Positions 6,076 through 14,895 of a DNA stretch of 15,000 nucleotides are shown piece by piece. The DNA is from Chromera velia. Its lineage: Eukaryota; Sar; Chromeraceae. The translations under genes were made by a program, and so were the position numbers. Position 1 is the stretch's first letter. Every line of letters starts with the position of its first letter. The stretch spans positions 35,909 to 50,908 of the forward strand of contig JAHBMJ010001251.1 in the NCBI GenBank assembly GCA_018398765.1, read 5' to 3'. Below the pieces are notes generated by a model. It saw only the letters and a list, made by a program, of their open reading frames with translations, did not search any database and was not told the origin of the DNA.

Positions 6076-8430
6076 TCATATCCCCCCTTCTTCTGCTCCT
6101 GCGTCAGCCGGGGGAAGATGGGGGTATCCGAGACCGCCATACAGACCAGCAAAATGAGGAGGGCCCCCCGGTCCTCGGGTCCCCCCACTGGGTGCGCGCG
6201 TTCCCACAGTAGAGGATGATGAAGGGGCATTAGGGAACTGCACAGAGGGTGCAGATTCTTGGACGGGCATCTGCCCGAAGCGCTGCCCGGCGTTGCGGGA
6301 GTCTGCATAGGGAGCAGGAGCCCAAGTCGGCACAGGGGTCGGTTCCCCACCCTGTAAAGCCGCGGCCACCGGAGCCACACAGCCGACGTCTTGCTCTGTG
6401 TGTGTTTCTGCTGACTCACACGCATTGCGCAGAATCCGGACCTCCGGCTGTTGCTCGAGGTGCCCATTTGAGCCTGTGGAAGGCGGGTGGAGGGGTGGGG
6501 GGGGGGTGATGTTGGGCTGCTGAGTGGGGGTTGGTTGGCTTGCTCCCGCCGCGGCGGCGGCTTTCGCCTCTTTTTCCTGCAGAAGGAAGCACAAACAAGC
6601 AGGATTCGCTTGCTTTTGACATGTACTCCTGCTTGGAATGCGAATAACAGAGGAAGAAACGCGGAGAAAAAAGGGAGCCGGGTAACTTTGGGATTTTGTG
6701 GGGGTAAATCTATGTGCCTCCGTTCATCCCATAGTGTGTATGTGTGCCTTTGCGAGCGAGGTGTGCCTGCTCAGCCTGCCTCTTCTGCTCCGAGACCAGA
6801 CTGCAACCTGCTTCTGTCTCCCTCCCGCTAGTTTCTAAATCTTCCTTCCTGCCTTTTTGCTGAATCAATCTGCAGCTCTACGGGTCAGCCTGGGTCTGCA
6901 TGGGCGTCCGTCTGTTTTCGGAGGGATGGTGTCACATGCGAAAACGCCGTACAGGACAGTCGACAGAAGAAAAGTACTCAAAACGACAGCGAAAAAAGGG
7001 GAGTCGATTGATGTCTTTCCTTCAGATTGTCGAGTGAGGGAGTCATTCATTCGAGTATGTGAGACATGAACATAAGACGATCGATGTGTAGTCCCACTAA
7101 AATCAGGCAGCGGAGGAAGACAGAGACAAGATTCAGGTCCCTCGATGGCGGGGGGAGTGGGAGGGTACATGCAGCCCGAGGTAACAGAAAAGAAACGCAG
7201 GGATTAGAGAAGAGGAAATAAATGGGAACGGAGTTTGCAAATAGTAATGGATGAGAGCAGGGAAGAACAGACGAAGAAAGGAAACGACACAGAGACCAAA
7301 GCCAGGGGAAGTTGGAGAGCTTGCTTTTATTCATTCATTTTGCACAAACACGACTCTCACTCACTCACTCACCTCTTCCCTCTGTTCCTGCAAGGCCAGC
7401 TCTCTCTCGATATCGTCCACGTGTCGCTTCACTTCCTCCCTCACCGCGCTGAAGAAACGTTGCCAAAACGTCTCCTCATTCATTCGGGCAGGAACCAACC
7501 GAAACCGCACAGCCGCAAGGGACGGAACCTTTTTCAACAGCGCACCGGCCCTGCACAGCCAAATGACGCAGGCGGCCAGGCAGAGAGGGAGGGAGAGAAT
7601 CGACGGAATCGGCCACTGAGCCTTCTCTGTAGAGGAAGTTTGTTCAATCCCTAGACTTCACCGCTCATTGTGAACATCCCTCGCGAAATAAAAGCAATAC
7701 GGGACGACTGCAGACGCGCAGTTGAATTCAAACAGCGAACATATTCAATTCCTCCTTACTTTCTCTCCTTTCCCTTTCGCTCGTTTCTTCGTATGCTCGA
7801 GCCTGCCCCGCCCCACTCTTCCTTTTTTTCGTTCGGGCTGACCATTCACAAAAATTGGTGGCGTCATCCATCGTGAAGCCTTCCACTTTCGCCCTCGGGC
7901 AGAAGTGGAGGAATGCGTCGGCGTCTGCGGTCATCTCGTCGACCCGCTCCTTGATGGCGTTGAGGTCCCACCGGAAGACGCGATCCGGAAGTGCCGTCTC
8001 GCAACACCACTGGACGATGTGGAACCACGGGAACGCGTCGTCCTGAAATCCCGTCCCACCTGCACGAGATACAGATACAGAGCAAAACAGTATTTTGCAA
8101 GAAGACCACCACGGGAAAACGAGGCCAGCGTGTTTCTTCATGAACTCTTCTCTCTTCACGAATCAACATGCATATGAAAGAATCCACACGGGCGCATCCT
8201 TCCTTGCGCGCGTAAGGCGCAGATATTCACGCACGTACAAGTGCACACGCAAAAAGGGAGCAGGGCGTAACAGGCAGAGACGCCGGCTTTGCAGATAGAG
8301 AAAATCAATTTCCTTTCCAAACAGACTGCGGCATGAGGGAAGAGACGTGCGCAGATACTCGCTTACCCCCCTCGAGGTCCAGCATTTCGTATCCCTTGGA
8401 GGGATCATCGTGACTTTCCGAAGCTCCCAT
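6076..8430 (-). CDS. BSD-domain protein, four exons (8430-8367, 8059-7843, 7550-7373, 6576-6076)
   Basis: The exons total 960 nt and join in frame (phases 1, 2, 0) to 319 residues. Donors are GTAAGC, GTCAGC and GTGAGT; acceptors end GCAG. The BSD domain spans roughly residues 74-130, split between exons 2 and 3. It contains the hallmark LVP (112-114) and the near-invariant FW pair (122-123, in NEETFWQRFF). BSD domains occur in TFIIH p62, synapse-associated and BSDC1-like proteins; nothing here picks one subfamily. A charged helix (about 131-165, rich in E/R/K) follows, then a Pro/Gly/Ala/Ser-rich tail likely to be disordered. The start was chosen because MGASES fits an N-myristoylation signal (Gly2, Ser6). 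However, the frame stays open to an acceptor-like cgcag at 8455-8459, so a coding exon further upstream is possible. The last exon ends in TGA at 6076-6078. Intron 3 (6577-7372) could hide a further exon. The gene diverges from the RING-CH gene. Confidence 0.75.
6485..6533 (+). other. G-rich tract in the last BSD exon, possible G-quadruplex
   Basis: The plus strand carries gggtggaggggt, then a run of ten G, then ggg and ggggg clusters. The C-rich complement encodes the PPPP-type proline stretch of the BSD protein tail. The G-rich strand is the template strand of that gene. Confidence 0.4.
7357..7372 (-). repeat. (GTGA)4 at the 5' splice site of BSD exon 3
   Basis: On the coding strand the exon ends GAAGAG and the intron starts with four GTGA units. 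Donor-like GTGAGT sites therefore recur every 4 nt. Use of a downstream one would shift the reading frame. Confidence 0.6.
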
Positions 8431-8652
8431 GTGCTTCTCTTGCCCTCTCCTTTTCTGCGAATCAGTAAGTGTCAATTATCGGCAAAAGGTAGAGTGAATC
8501 TGGAGAGACAGAGAACCAGCCACCACCACTGAATACCTCAGTCTGAGGAAACCATGAACCAACTTCGAGACTCAAGCCCGCATGCTCAAGACAGGCTGAA
8601 TCGACAGATTGAAGCAATCGACGACTTTTTCAAGATTGATGGAATTATGTAA
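8429..8652 (+). CDS. Speculative spliced small plus-strand ORF (8429-8464 joined to 8542-8652)
   Basis: A strong donor, GTAAGT (8465-8470), and an acceptor, acctcag (ending 8541), enclose a 77-nt intron with a ctgaat branch-like sequence. Splicing joins 12 codons to 37 codons in frame and ends at TAA, giving 48 residues. The second exon is charged and amphipathic (NRQIEAIDDFFKI). Its first exon lies opposite the start of the BSD gene, and the two strands cannot easily both be coding here. This could be a 5' UTR artefact or an antisense transcript. Confidence 0.15.
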
Positions 8653-9216
8653 TATTATCTATCGTAGCGTGAGTTGTATGCCACTCCAATCATCTCCAAT
8701 CGACTCCACTTATCCACTGGAAAAATGAGAACAGTCTGAGGATCGATGTCTGCTGAAAGATGCTTACACGCAGTTGCATGGAGACATTTCTTGACTTTGT
8801 CAAACTTTTGTTCCCGCGCGCGCGGAAATCGTGCGCGCGATTGAGCTGTCTCGAGCTCTTCAACGATCTTCAACGCACAATTCAGGGAGAGTGGGTCAGC
8901 CATACACCTTCACTTCTCTCCATCGAATGAAGGGCGTGGATCTTCAGCGGTACATTAATATACTAAGATTGCCCTGGCACGACATCCAAGAACTGCAGGT
9001 TGACATCTAGTCTTGTAGGCCGACTCCTGTCTGGCTGAGACGGAAGCGGTGATTCACTCGACCGACAGATCCTCTGAATAGCCACTGGCAGCGTTGATCT
9101 TGCCGACAGGGGCCTTGGGGAGGAATTTGAAAGTGCACAACGATCGGAAGGAGAGCAAGGAGAGGTGTAGAACGGACTCGGCGTGCCAACAAAAAAAAGA
9201 GTCGTCTGTGTACAAC
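8431..9216. promoter_or_regulatory. Divergent intergenic region between the BSD and RING-CH genes
   Basis: 786 bp separate the two assigned start codons, so promoters for both genes should lie here. I see no TATA box or clear motif. The region holds the two speculative small ORFs listed separately and a cgcgcgcg run near 8816-8839. Confidence 0.4.
8655..8903 (-). CDS. Unrecognised 82-residue ORF upstream of the BSD gene
   Basis: It starts MADPLSLNCALKIVEEL and ends at TAA, with an even amino-acid mix, an amphipathic N-terminal helix and no low-complexity sequence. This looks more like protein than most short ORFs nearby. It lies between the divergent BSD and RING-CH genes on the BSD strand. 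It could be a separate small gene or a 5' exon of the BSD gene. The GTAAGC inside it would create a stop (T joined to AA) if spliced to the BSD exon at 8454, so that join is not supported. No family is recognised. Confidence 0.3.
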   Translation of the reverse strand: MADPLSLNCALKIVEELETAQSRARFPRAREQKFDKVKKCLHATACKHLSADIDPQTVLIFPVDKWSRLEMIGVAYNSRYDR

Positions 9217-10302
9217 ATGAGCACGGGAGACTATCGTGCTCTCCAGCCGATCGAAGGAGACGGGGAGAGTCAAAGCAGTCACAGTGACGAAGGACCGATT
9301 TGCCGGATCTGTAGGGAAGGTGGCGAGTTGACGGAGCTGGGGGAGCTCATTCATCCGTGCAGGTGCACTGGAAGCCTCCACTTCGTTCACCGGTTTTGTT
9401 TGGAGTCATGGCGCAACACAGGATCGTTGGAGCAGCACCTTGACAGACTGGTGAAATGCGATATCTGTGGGCACCAATATCAATTCACCAACGAAAAAGC
9501 TCCGAAGTGTGATGTTTTGATCGCCTACAGCTGTCTTTTTGCATGGGGACTGTTTTTGCTGTTCGTTTTTGTGGGTGGGCAGTGGTGCATCGGCCGAATT
9601 TGCGAATTGATGGGAAGAGAATATTTCGGCTGGAATTTGTGGCTGGACAAAGACATTCACTTAGACCCAGACACTGACTACGCGACCACACTGCTCCCCC
9701 AACCTGTGGAAATCCGAAATCCAACAGTTTTCAGAACATTCCTTGCTGGTCTGAGCGCCACGGGGAACCTTGTCGTTCTGCTGGGTTGCTTTCTGGGTGT
9801 CTTCTGCGTCTTCGCTCTCTTCGCGTGCGCAGCGTGGGACGCCATCATGATTCATTGTGGTAAAGCAGAGAGAGTGACCGGTGGGCTGTACATTCTCAGG
9901 GAAATTTGCTACCTACTCCGGACACACTGGGTGAAGGTTTTGGGTTTCTTCATGGTCTATCTTTTTCTCATAACAATCCTCGAAGTTCTATCCACCAAAG
10001 GGGCATATGCATACAACGATGCGACAGGAGGGGGAGGTACAGGGACAAAAGAGGAAAAGGAGGTGAGAGCAGTCCAGCAAGGCGTTCTCGCGATGCAGAC
10101 CCTTCTGGGTGACTGTTACTTTGTCAGTTGGACTGTGATCCTGCCCTTCAGGCATGGGGTTTTGAGGGTGAAGGCTTTTCTGGCCAGGGGGTATACGGTG
10201 AAGGATTTGGAGGGGCAGCAGGAGGAAGAGCCGGGGTCGGGGACGGGGGGTGCAGCTGAGGGAGATTCATTGATCGATCCAGGCCCCGAGTTGCCAGTGT
10301 GA
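9217..10302 (+). CDS. RING-CH (MARCH-like) membrane E3 ubiquitin-protein ligase
   Basis: 361 residues, apparently one exon. The RING-CH (RINGv) finger is C29-C32, C48-C50, H58-C61, C81-C84, a full C4HC3 set with the conserved W65 after the second pair. In this family the finger recruits an E2 and directs ubiquitination of membrane proteins. Hydrophobic segments at about 98-125, 186-215 and 240-260 suggest three or four membrane passes. The long hydrophilic insertion around 262-285 is Gly/Lys/Glu-rich, and the C-terminus is acidic and Gly-rich. An in-frame ATG at 9094 would add 41 charged residues. I prefer 9217 because its context (aacATGa) is good and the added part looks like untranslated leader. 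YRAL (6-9) fits a YxxΦ sorting signal, but such motifs are common by chance. The gene converges with the HECT ligase gene downstream. Confidence 0.85.
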   Translation: MSTGDYRALQPIEGDGESQSSHSDEGPICRICREGGELTELGELIHPCRCTGSLHFVHRFCLESWRNTGSLEQHLDRLVKCDICGHQYQFTNEKAPKCDVLIAYSCLFAWGLFLLFVFVGGQWCIGRICELMGREYFGWNLWLDKDIHLDPDTDYATTLLPQPVEIRNPTVFRTFLAGLSATGNLVVLLGCFLGVFCVFALFACAAWDAIMIHCGKAERVTGGLYILREICYLLRTHWVKVLGFFMVYLFLITILEVLSTKGAYAYNDATGGGGTGTKEEKEVRAVQQGVLAMQTLLGDCYFVSWTVILPFRHGVLRVKAFLARGYTVKDLEGQQEEEPGSGTGGAAEGDSLIDPGPELPV

Positions 10303-10907
10303 ATTCCTAGGTGATTCTAAGGTGAATCCGCGTGACTCGCGGCGTGAGACTGAACGTCAGAGTCATAATTCTCCATCATCAAAAATAATTGAAAAATCAA
10401 TTTTTAAAAAGTAACATAGAAGAAGCTAGAAATTTGATAGAAAAATGCGCAACGTTTGAAATATGTATTATGACAGTGTACCAGTGACACTAAAATGACC
10501 GTATAGAGGAGAAAAAAAGAAAAATTCATTATTACTTTTTTTTTTGAAGATTATAAACACCCCTGCTAAGATCGTCTCAATATGACAATTACTAGCAGTT
10601 ACTATAGTTGACGCTCAGTTTTAGGCTTAAAGTTTTAGCTAGAATTTTAGCTAGCCAAAGTGGGTATGACCATCTAGGTATAAGAATCTAATAATAAAAA
10701 TGTTAGTTAGCTTCATTATACCTATAGCCTTATTAGCCTAGCTCATACTGAGTCATCAATATAGCTAGAATTTGTTTTATAATTTCTTTTATATGCATAT
10801 CATTTTTAGTCTAATTTACTTATAAAGAAACTTTCATAACAAAAAACAACTTAAAGTTGTTCAAAGATAGTGTTGCTGGGGGGACTCTTCCAGTTAGTTT
10901 TTCTGTG
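10303..10907. other. Convergent intergenic spacer, mostly AT-rich
   Basis: It begins with small imperfect repeats of 'gattcctaggtga' type and a CCGCG-TGACT-CGCGG hairpin at about 10329-10343. It then turns AT-rich from about 10380 to 10870, with a T10 run near 10540 and scattered tagctagaattt motifs (about 10637 and 10761). The 3' ends of two genes must lie within it. No ORF is supported. Confidence 0.5.
10846..10860. repeat. 15-bp perfect palindrome
   Basis: acaactt-a-aagttgt lies at the right edge of the AT-rich spacer, 48 bp beyond the HECT stop. It could be a 3'-end hairpin of the HECT transcript or the edge of an inserted AT-rich repeat. Confidence 0.35.
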
Positions 10908-11375
10908 TCACTCAAGACCAAACCCAATCAGATTTTCCATCTGCGTTGATGCTGCAAAGAGACAAGGTCCACATGCATTCGTTGGACACTTTGAAACAAA
11001 GGGCGTTGATCTTCTTAGATCTAACTTACGTACTCATGAGGTGCTGGACCCCTCCGCCACTTCTCGTTTCCTTTTACTGGTCCATCAAGCGTCAGACAAG
11101 CTATGGAAAGGGGGCAAAAAGTAGAGGGGGGGGTCTCGGAGGAGGGCAAGAGAAAGAAAGACAGAAAGAGAATGGAAAAAAAGAAGTACAGAGGAAGGGG
11201 GATAGATGCGGCTGGACCGCTGGCGCACAACACAAACAGAAAAAGGAATGCCAATACACACATTTAGTCACGCGTCGGCGCACCTTTCAAATACTTTAGC
11301 AGTTCGTGCCGACTCCGATACCGTGGAAGGTCTAACCTGCAGCTCCCAAGGAAGACAGATACACAAACCGCCGCG

Positions 11376-11419
<44 letters not shown>

Positions 11420-12427
11420 CAGACAGACAGACAGACAGACACACACACACACACACACACACGCGCGCGCGCACAGAGAGAGAGAGAGAGAGAGAGGCAT
11501 AGACGGAAGCGAACTCACGGGAAGGCACGGGGTCATCATCTACCCCATCCTTCCGTCTCGACTGAAGCAAGGAAGAAGCTCATCACGCCTCTCTCGACGC
11601 AAAAATGGACAAGGAGCTACCAAGAAAGAAAAAAAAAAAGTAGGACGACGGCTCGCGTCTGTCCCCTCTCGCTCACGGCCAAGAGAAAGGACTCTCCTCT
11701 TGTGCGCGTGTCGATTGACTCCTCCGTTTTCCTTTCTCCATTACTCTCTGCGTTCTTGTTTCCAAACAAGAAAGACACAGACAGAGGCCTGAAAGAGGAA
11801 AGCAGACAGATAGAGGAAAAGGAAAAGACCAGTCAATCCACAGACGGATGAGAAAAAAACAGCAAATGCAGAGGGGGGGGCCGGAAGAAAGTGGCGAGAC
11901 TCAACCCTCCCTCCGACCTCTCCGCTCTGTCAGAGAAAGAGAGACAGTCGCTTCCCCGCCTACCTGTTGAAGCATGTGTGGGCTCTCGGGTAAGGCGCTG
12001 CGTCTGTCCACTCAACAGACATCACTGTAAATTTTGCAGTTTGGCCTGCAGGCAGCACGTCGTTTCAATTGATTTCAGACAGCAAAAAGAACGTTGTCTT
12101 TATGACGAGCTTTTCACACATAAGTTCGCAGACAGATCGGCACACTGTGTACAGGCTCTGCACAGCAAGAGACTGCAGTGGCCAGCAGTGATCCTCCAAC
12201 CAGCCCTGTAGGATGGATGCGTGCGTCAATCGCACAGCGATAAAAGGAGCACGAGGAATCCAAATTTCCATGAAAGTGCGAGCTTGCTCACAGAGGAAAG
12301 GGAGCCTTTCAGACTCTCTCTCTCACAGACACACAAACACACACCAATATACACAAGCAGACACACACATACGCACACCCACGCTCGCACACAAACACAT
12401 ACATACATACATACATACATACATACG

Positions 12428-12460
<33 letters not shown>

Positions 12461-12718
12461 TCACACACATACACACGACAACCGACCCCGATTTGACTCC
12501 AGAGCCTTGAAGCCTCCGGCAGGGACCCTGGAGGTTCCAGTGGAGAACTGGAGGAGACGGGCCCTCTCCTCCTCCGAGAACTCACGACCGACGACGTCCC
12601 AGAACCAGAGGATCTGAATACTCTTCTTAGTGTACACTCCCTGGTAGTCCGTGTTGGCTTTCCAATCGTCTGGTGGAAGGGCGTACGCACGCAACAAACA
12701 CAGAACACGGAACAGATG

Positions 12719-12767
<49 letters not shown>

Positions 12768-14569
12768 CAAGTTATAGAGAGACTTATGACCCGAGGGAAG
12801 GAACGAAAGTGAAACTCGCGGGGCGGAGGAAGAAGAAGAGCAGAGGAAGAAAACGATTTAAGGAGAAGGGAAAGGTACGAAAGGACGCAGGGGTTCAAAC
12901 AATCGAAGCGCTTCATGAAAGCGACACGTCACATACGAGAGACAAGCCGTCCACGTGATACCCATCTAGAAAAATCGAAAAAAGCCACACATTTCGACAG
13001 AAGACACGAAGAGAAAGACAAGGAGACAACCGACAGAAAGCAGAAAGAACACTCGAACGGAGAAAATGTCTGTCAATGAAAAGAAAGGCCGCCGAACGAA
13101 CCGATGTCGATGTGTGGCATTCCGTTGATCAGCAGTTCCAATTCCTGAAAGTCAAAAACTTTGAGCAACGGTAAAGGGACAACGCCGTACAACCTGCAGG
13201 CAACAGACAGAATAAGAAAGAAAGAAAGAAAGAAAGGAAGAAAGGAAGGAAGGAAGGAAGGAAGGAAGGAAGAAAGGAAGAAAGGAAGAAAGAAAGAAAG
13301 AAAAGGAAAGAATCTACGGCACAAACAGAAGCGAAGGAAAAACATCCAAGCACAGAAACAAAGAACTGAAGGGGCCAAGTGAGCGAGCAAGTGATTGAGT
13401 GAGTGAGCCTGAGAGCAATCGAGTCTGAGCCCCTTCCATCGAACTTACGGACGACGGGGACAAGCGCAAGCGTTTGAAAAAAAAGGTGAAGGGAAGGTGC
13501 GAGTGTGTGTGTGCATGCGCGCGTATCCATGTCTATCTTTTCACTTGAGCACATGCCAGAGAAGGGACAAAGACCTCAGCTGGCCTGCACAGTCAGCCAC
13601 TGCACGAGAGAGCGGAGAAGAGAGAAGCGAGAACGAAAATCACATTACACATCCATGCGCGAATCCCCCCACCAACCCGTCGCAAATCCGTTGAATCTGG
13701 TCTCTTATGGACTCCCGTATTTTGAACATCATTCGCAGCTGCATGAACTCTTCTTTGTTGTCGTCAGTCACCTGCATGAATGGAGACCGATAAGAAGAGA
13801 TGAAAAGAAGGAAAAGGAAAGGAACAACAAAAGAAAAAGAGAGAGAAGGGAAATCATACGCTGCAAAATTTCTTCGGCAAGTCATACCGATCTTTGAAAT
13901 CCGCGACTTCTTTCCCCCTCCTTTGCCGCCGCCCTCCCCTGGATCCCCTAGGGCCGGACCTCAATGTCCTTCCCTCCGGGCTTCAGTTCCATCACCTTCA
14001 TCTCTCCAAAAACTTCCTGCAGACAGACAGGTAGACAGACACACAGACAGGCAGGCAGGGTGTGGACAGGCAGGCTCACAACACAGTCGAGAAAGTCAAC
14101 GGGTACTTTCGAAAGCTTGGGAGTACACTCAGTGTGATCGGAAGCAAGAAAGAAAGAAACTCTCTACCTCCCTCCCTGCTAGAGTCCCCTCCTCCTGTCC
14201 TCTGTTCGAGGGGGCACCGAATGAAACGACGGTCCTGGATCTGATCTGACCATACACTCAGAAAAGCAAAAGAAAGTGCGCGGAGGCAAGAACGAGTGAA
14301 CGAAGGAACGACAGAAAAGACATAAAGAAAAAAAGAAAGAAAGAAAGAAAGGCATTATCGGCGAAGAAAAGGCTGTGCAGAAATCAGCCGACGATGGACA
14401 GCTGAAGAGACAACAGCAAGTTCTGCAAGGATCTCAAAAGTGAACGGAATGTCATTCAAGTTCACGGTCTACGTTCCTACAGGCACGGACACATGCAGAG
14501 ACAGGCAACGAAAAGCACTGCGACCGACCTGCTCTACCGTGAATGTCTCAAAAAGGATGTTCTCAATTT
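10908..14569 (-). CDS. HECT-type E3 ubiquitin ligase, C-terminal part; eight exons, 5' end outside the window
   Basis: Exons are 14569-14529, 14016-13960, 13771-13677, 13193-13102, 12669-12487, 12045-11964, 11336-11284 and 10951-10908 (647 nt including stop). All seven joins keep frame and give continuous HECT homology. In order they encode IENILFETFTVEQ; FGEMKVMELKPGGKDIE; VTDDNKEEF; YGVVPLPLLKVF with ELELLINGMPHIDID; DWKANTDY, WFWDVV, LLQFSTGTSRVP and GGFKAL; KFTVMSVEW with PRAHTCFNR; LDLPRYRS; and a 44-nt last exon ending IGFGLE. These are the distal N-lobe and complete C-lobe. The catalytic Cys, which takes ubiquitin as a thioester from E2, is the C of HTCFN (codon 11972-11974). The terminal Phe needed for transfer is present. 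All donors have G at +5 and most acceptors end TGCAG. The substrate-binding N-terminus is missing, so the subfamily is not assignable. Confidence 0.85.
11371..11496. repeat. Compound microsatellite (CG)n(AC)n(AGAC)n(AC)n(CG)n(AG)n
   Basis: It lies inside the HECT intron 11337-11963. The arrangement is nearly mirror-symmetric: CG, then AC, then about five AGAC units, then AC, then CG, followed by an AG run. The long alternating purine-pyrimidine parts are Z-DNA-prone. Confidence 0.9.
12332..12480. repeat. (AC)n and (ACAT)7 microsatellite
   Basis: It occupies the HECT intron 12046-12486. ACAT units run 12397-12426, flanked by imperfect AC repeats that end only a few bases from the 5' splice site of the 12669-12487 exon. 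Confidence 0.9.
12719..12767. repeat. (CT)11(GT)n microsatellite
   Basis: A CT tract (12719-12740) changes abruptly into a GT tract (12741-12767). It lies 50 bp inside the HECT intron 12670-13101, near its 3' splice site. Confidence 0.9.
13212..13312. repeat. (GAAA)n(GGAA)n microsatellite
   Basis: A roughly 100-bp tract of GAAA and GGAA units. On the HECT coding strand it is a pure pyrimidine TTTC/TTCC run within the intron 13194-13676, about 20 bp from the acceptor of the 13193-13102 exon. It may act as that site's polypyrimidine tract. Confidence 0.9.
14025..14062. repeat. (ACAG)n / (GCAG)n imperfect microsatellite
   Basis: It begins 9 bp upstream (on the coding strand) of the HECT exon 14016-13960, so the repeat forms the pyrimidine-rich CTGT tract of that acceptor. 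Confidence 0.8.
14324..14352. repeat. (AAAG)n microsatellite
   Basis: A short imperfect AAAG tract in the HECT intron 14017-14528. Another AG-rich run lies near 14142-14160. Confidence 0.8.
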
Positions 14570-14737
14570 CTGCACACACACCCAAATCAGAGTGCACGAA
14601 TTGACTCACACAATTTGATACCAACAGAAGAGAGGCCAAAAGGCGGAGACACCCAACGCCTTCTTGCCACAGTCATCCGGCGAGAGAGAGACCCTCTCGC
14701 TACCCATGTGCGTGTGTTGTGTTGTTTTCTCACTCAC

Positions 14738-14810
14738 GCCTCGTGACTCGTGAAGCGGACGTGCGTTGCCGTCTCCTTTAGATCCTTCCAGTCCAGAACA
14801 AAACGGCTTT
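14738..14810 (-). CDS. Possible further upstream exon of the HECT gene
   Basis: On the minus strand a sensible reading, SRFVLDWKDLKETATHVRF, runs into a strong donor, gc|GTGAGTGAG. It stands out from surrounding low-complexity sequence. It cannot join exon 14569-14529 directly: the phase differs and the join creates a stop. A short linking exon between 14570 and 14730 would be needed, and I cannot establish one. It has no clear HECT motif, and its acceptor (ggccag) lacks a pyrimidine tract. Confidence 0.25.
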
Positions 14811-14895
14811 CTGGCCTCTTTCTCTCTGGCTTGTGTTCATTTCTTCCCTCCCTCCGCTCCTCCCCCCCCTTCCTTCTCTCTCCCTCTCTATCTTT

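Noticed and set aside
6857-7069. Short ORFs on both strands within the last BSD intron
   Set aside because: Neither strand has flanking splice sites in the right phase or recognisable motifs; a hidden exon cannot be excluded but is not supported.
10870-11124. 84-residue plus-strand ORF
   Set aside because: It overlaps the terminal HECT exon and intron on the opposite strand and has no recognisable domain.
11264-11336. HECT gene ending at the TAA at 11264-11266 after LKGAPTRD
   Set aside because: That ending lacks the conserved C-terminal Phe. Splicing at 11284 to 10951-10908 restores a standard GFGLE ending in the right phase.
11206-11570. His/Thr- and Cys/Val-rich ORFs over the AC/GT repeats (also near 12213-12916)
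   Set aside because: They are translations of microsatellites inside HECT introns.
13129-13554. Ser/Phe/Leu-rich minus-strand ORFs over the GAAA tract
   Set aside because: Only their ends overlap a real HECT exon; the rest is translated repeat in an intron.
14395-14475. Extra HECT exon reading NLNDIPFTFEILAEL
   Set aside because: The best acceptor gives a stop in every frame, and HECT homology runs directly from exon 14529-14569 to 13960-14016 without needing an insert.
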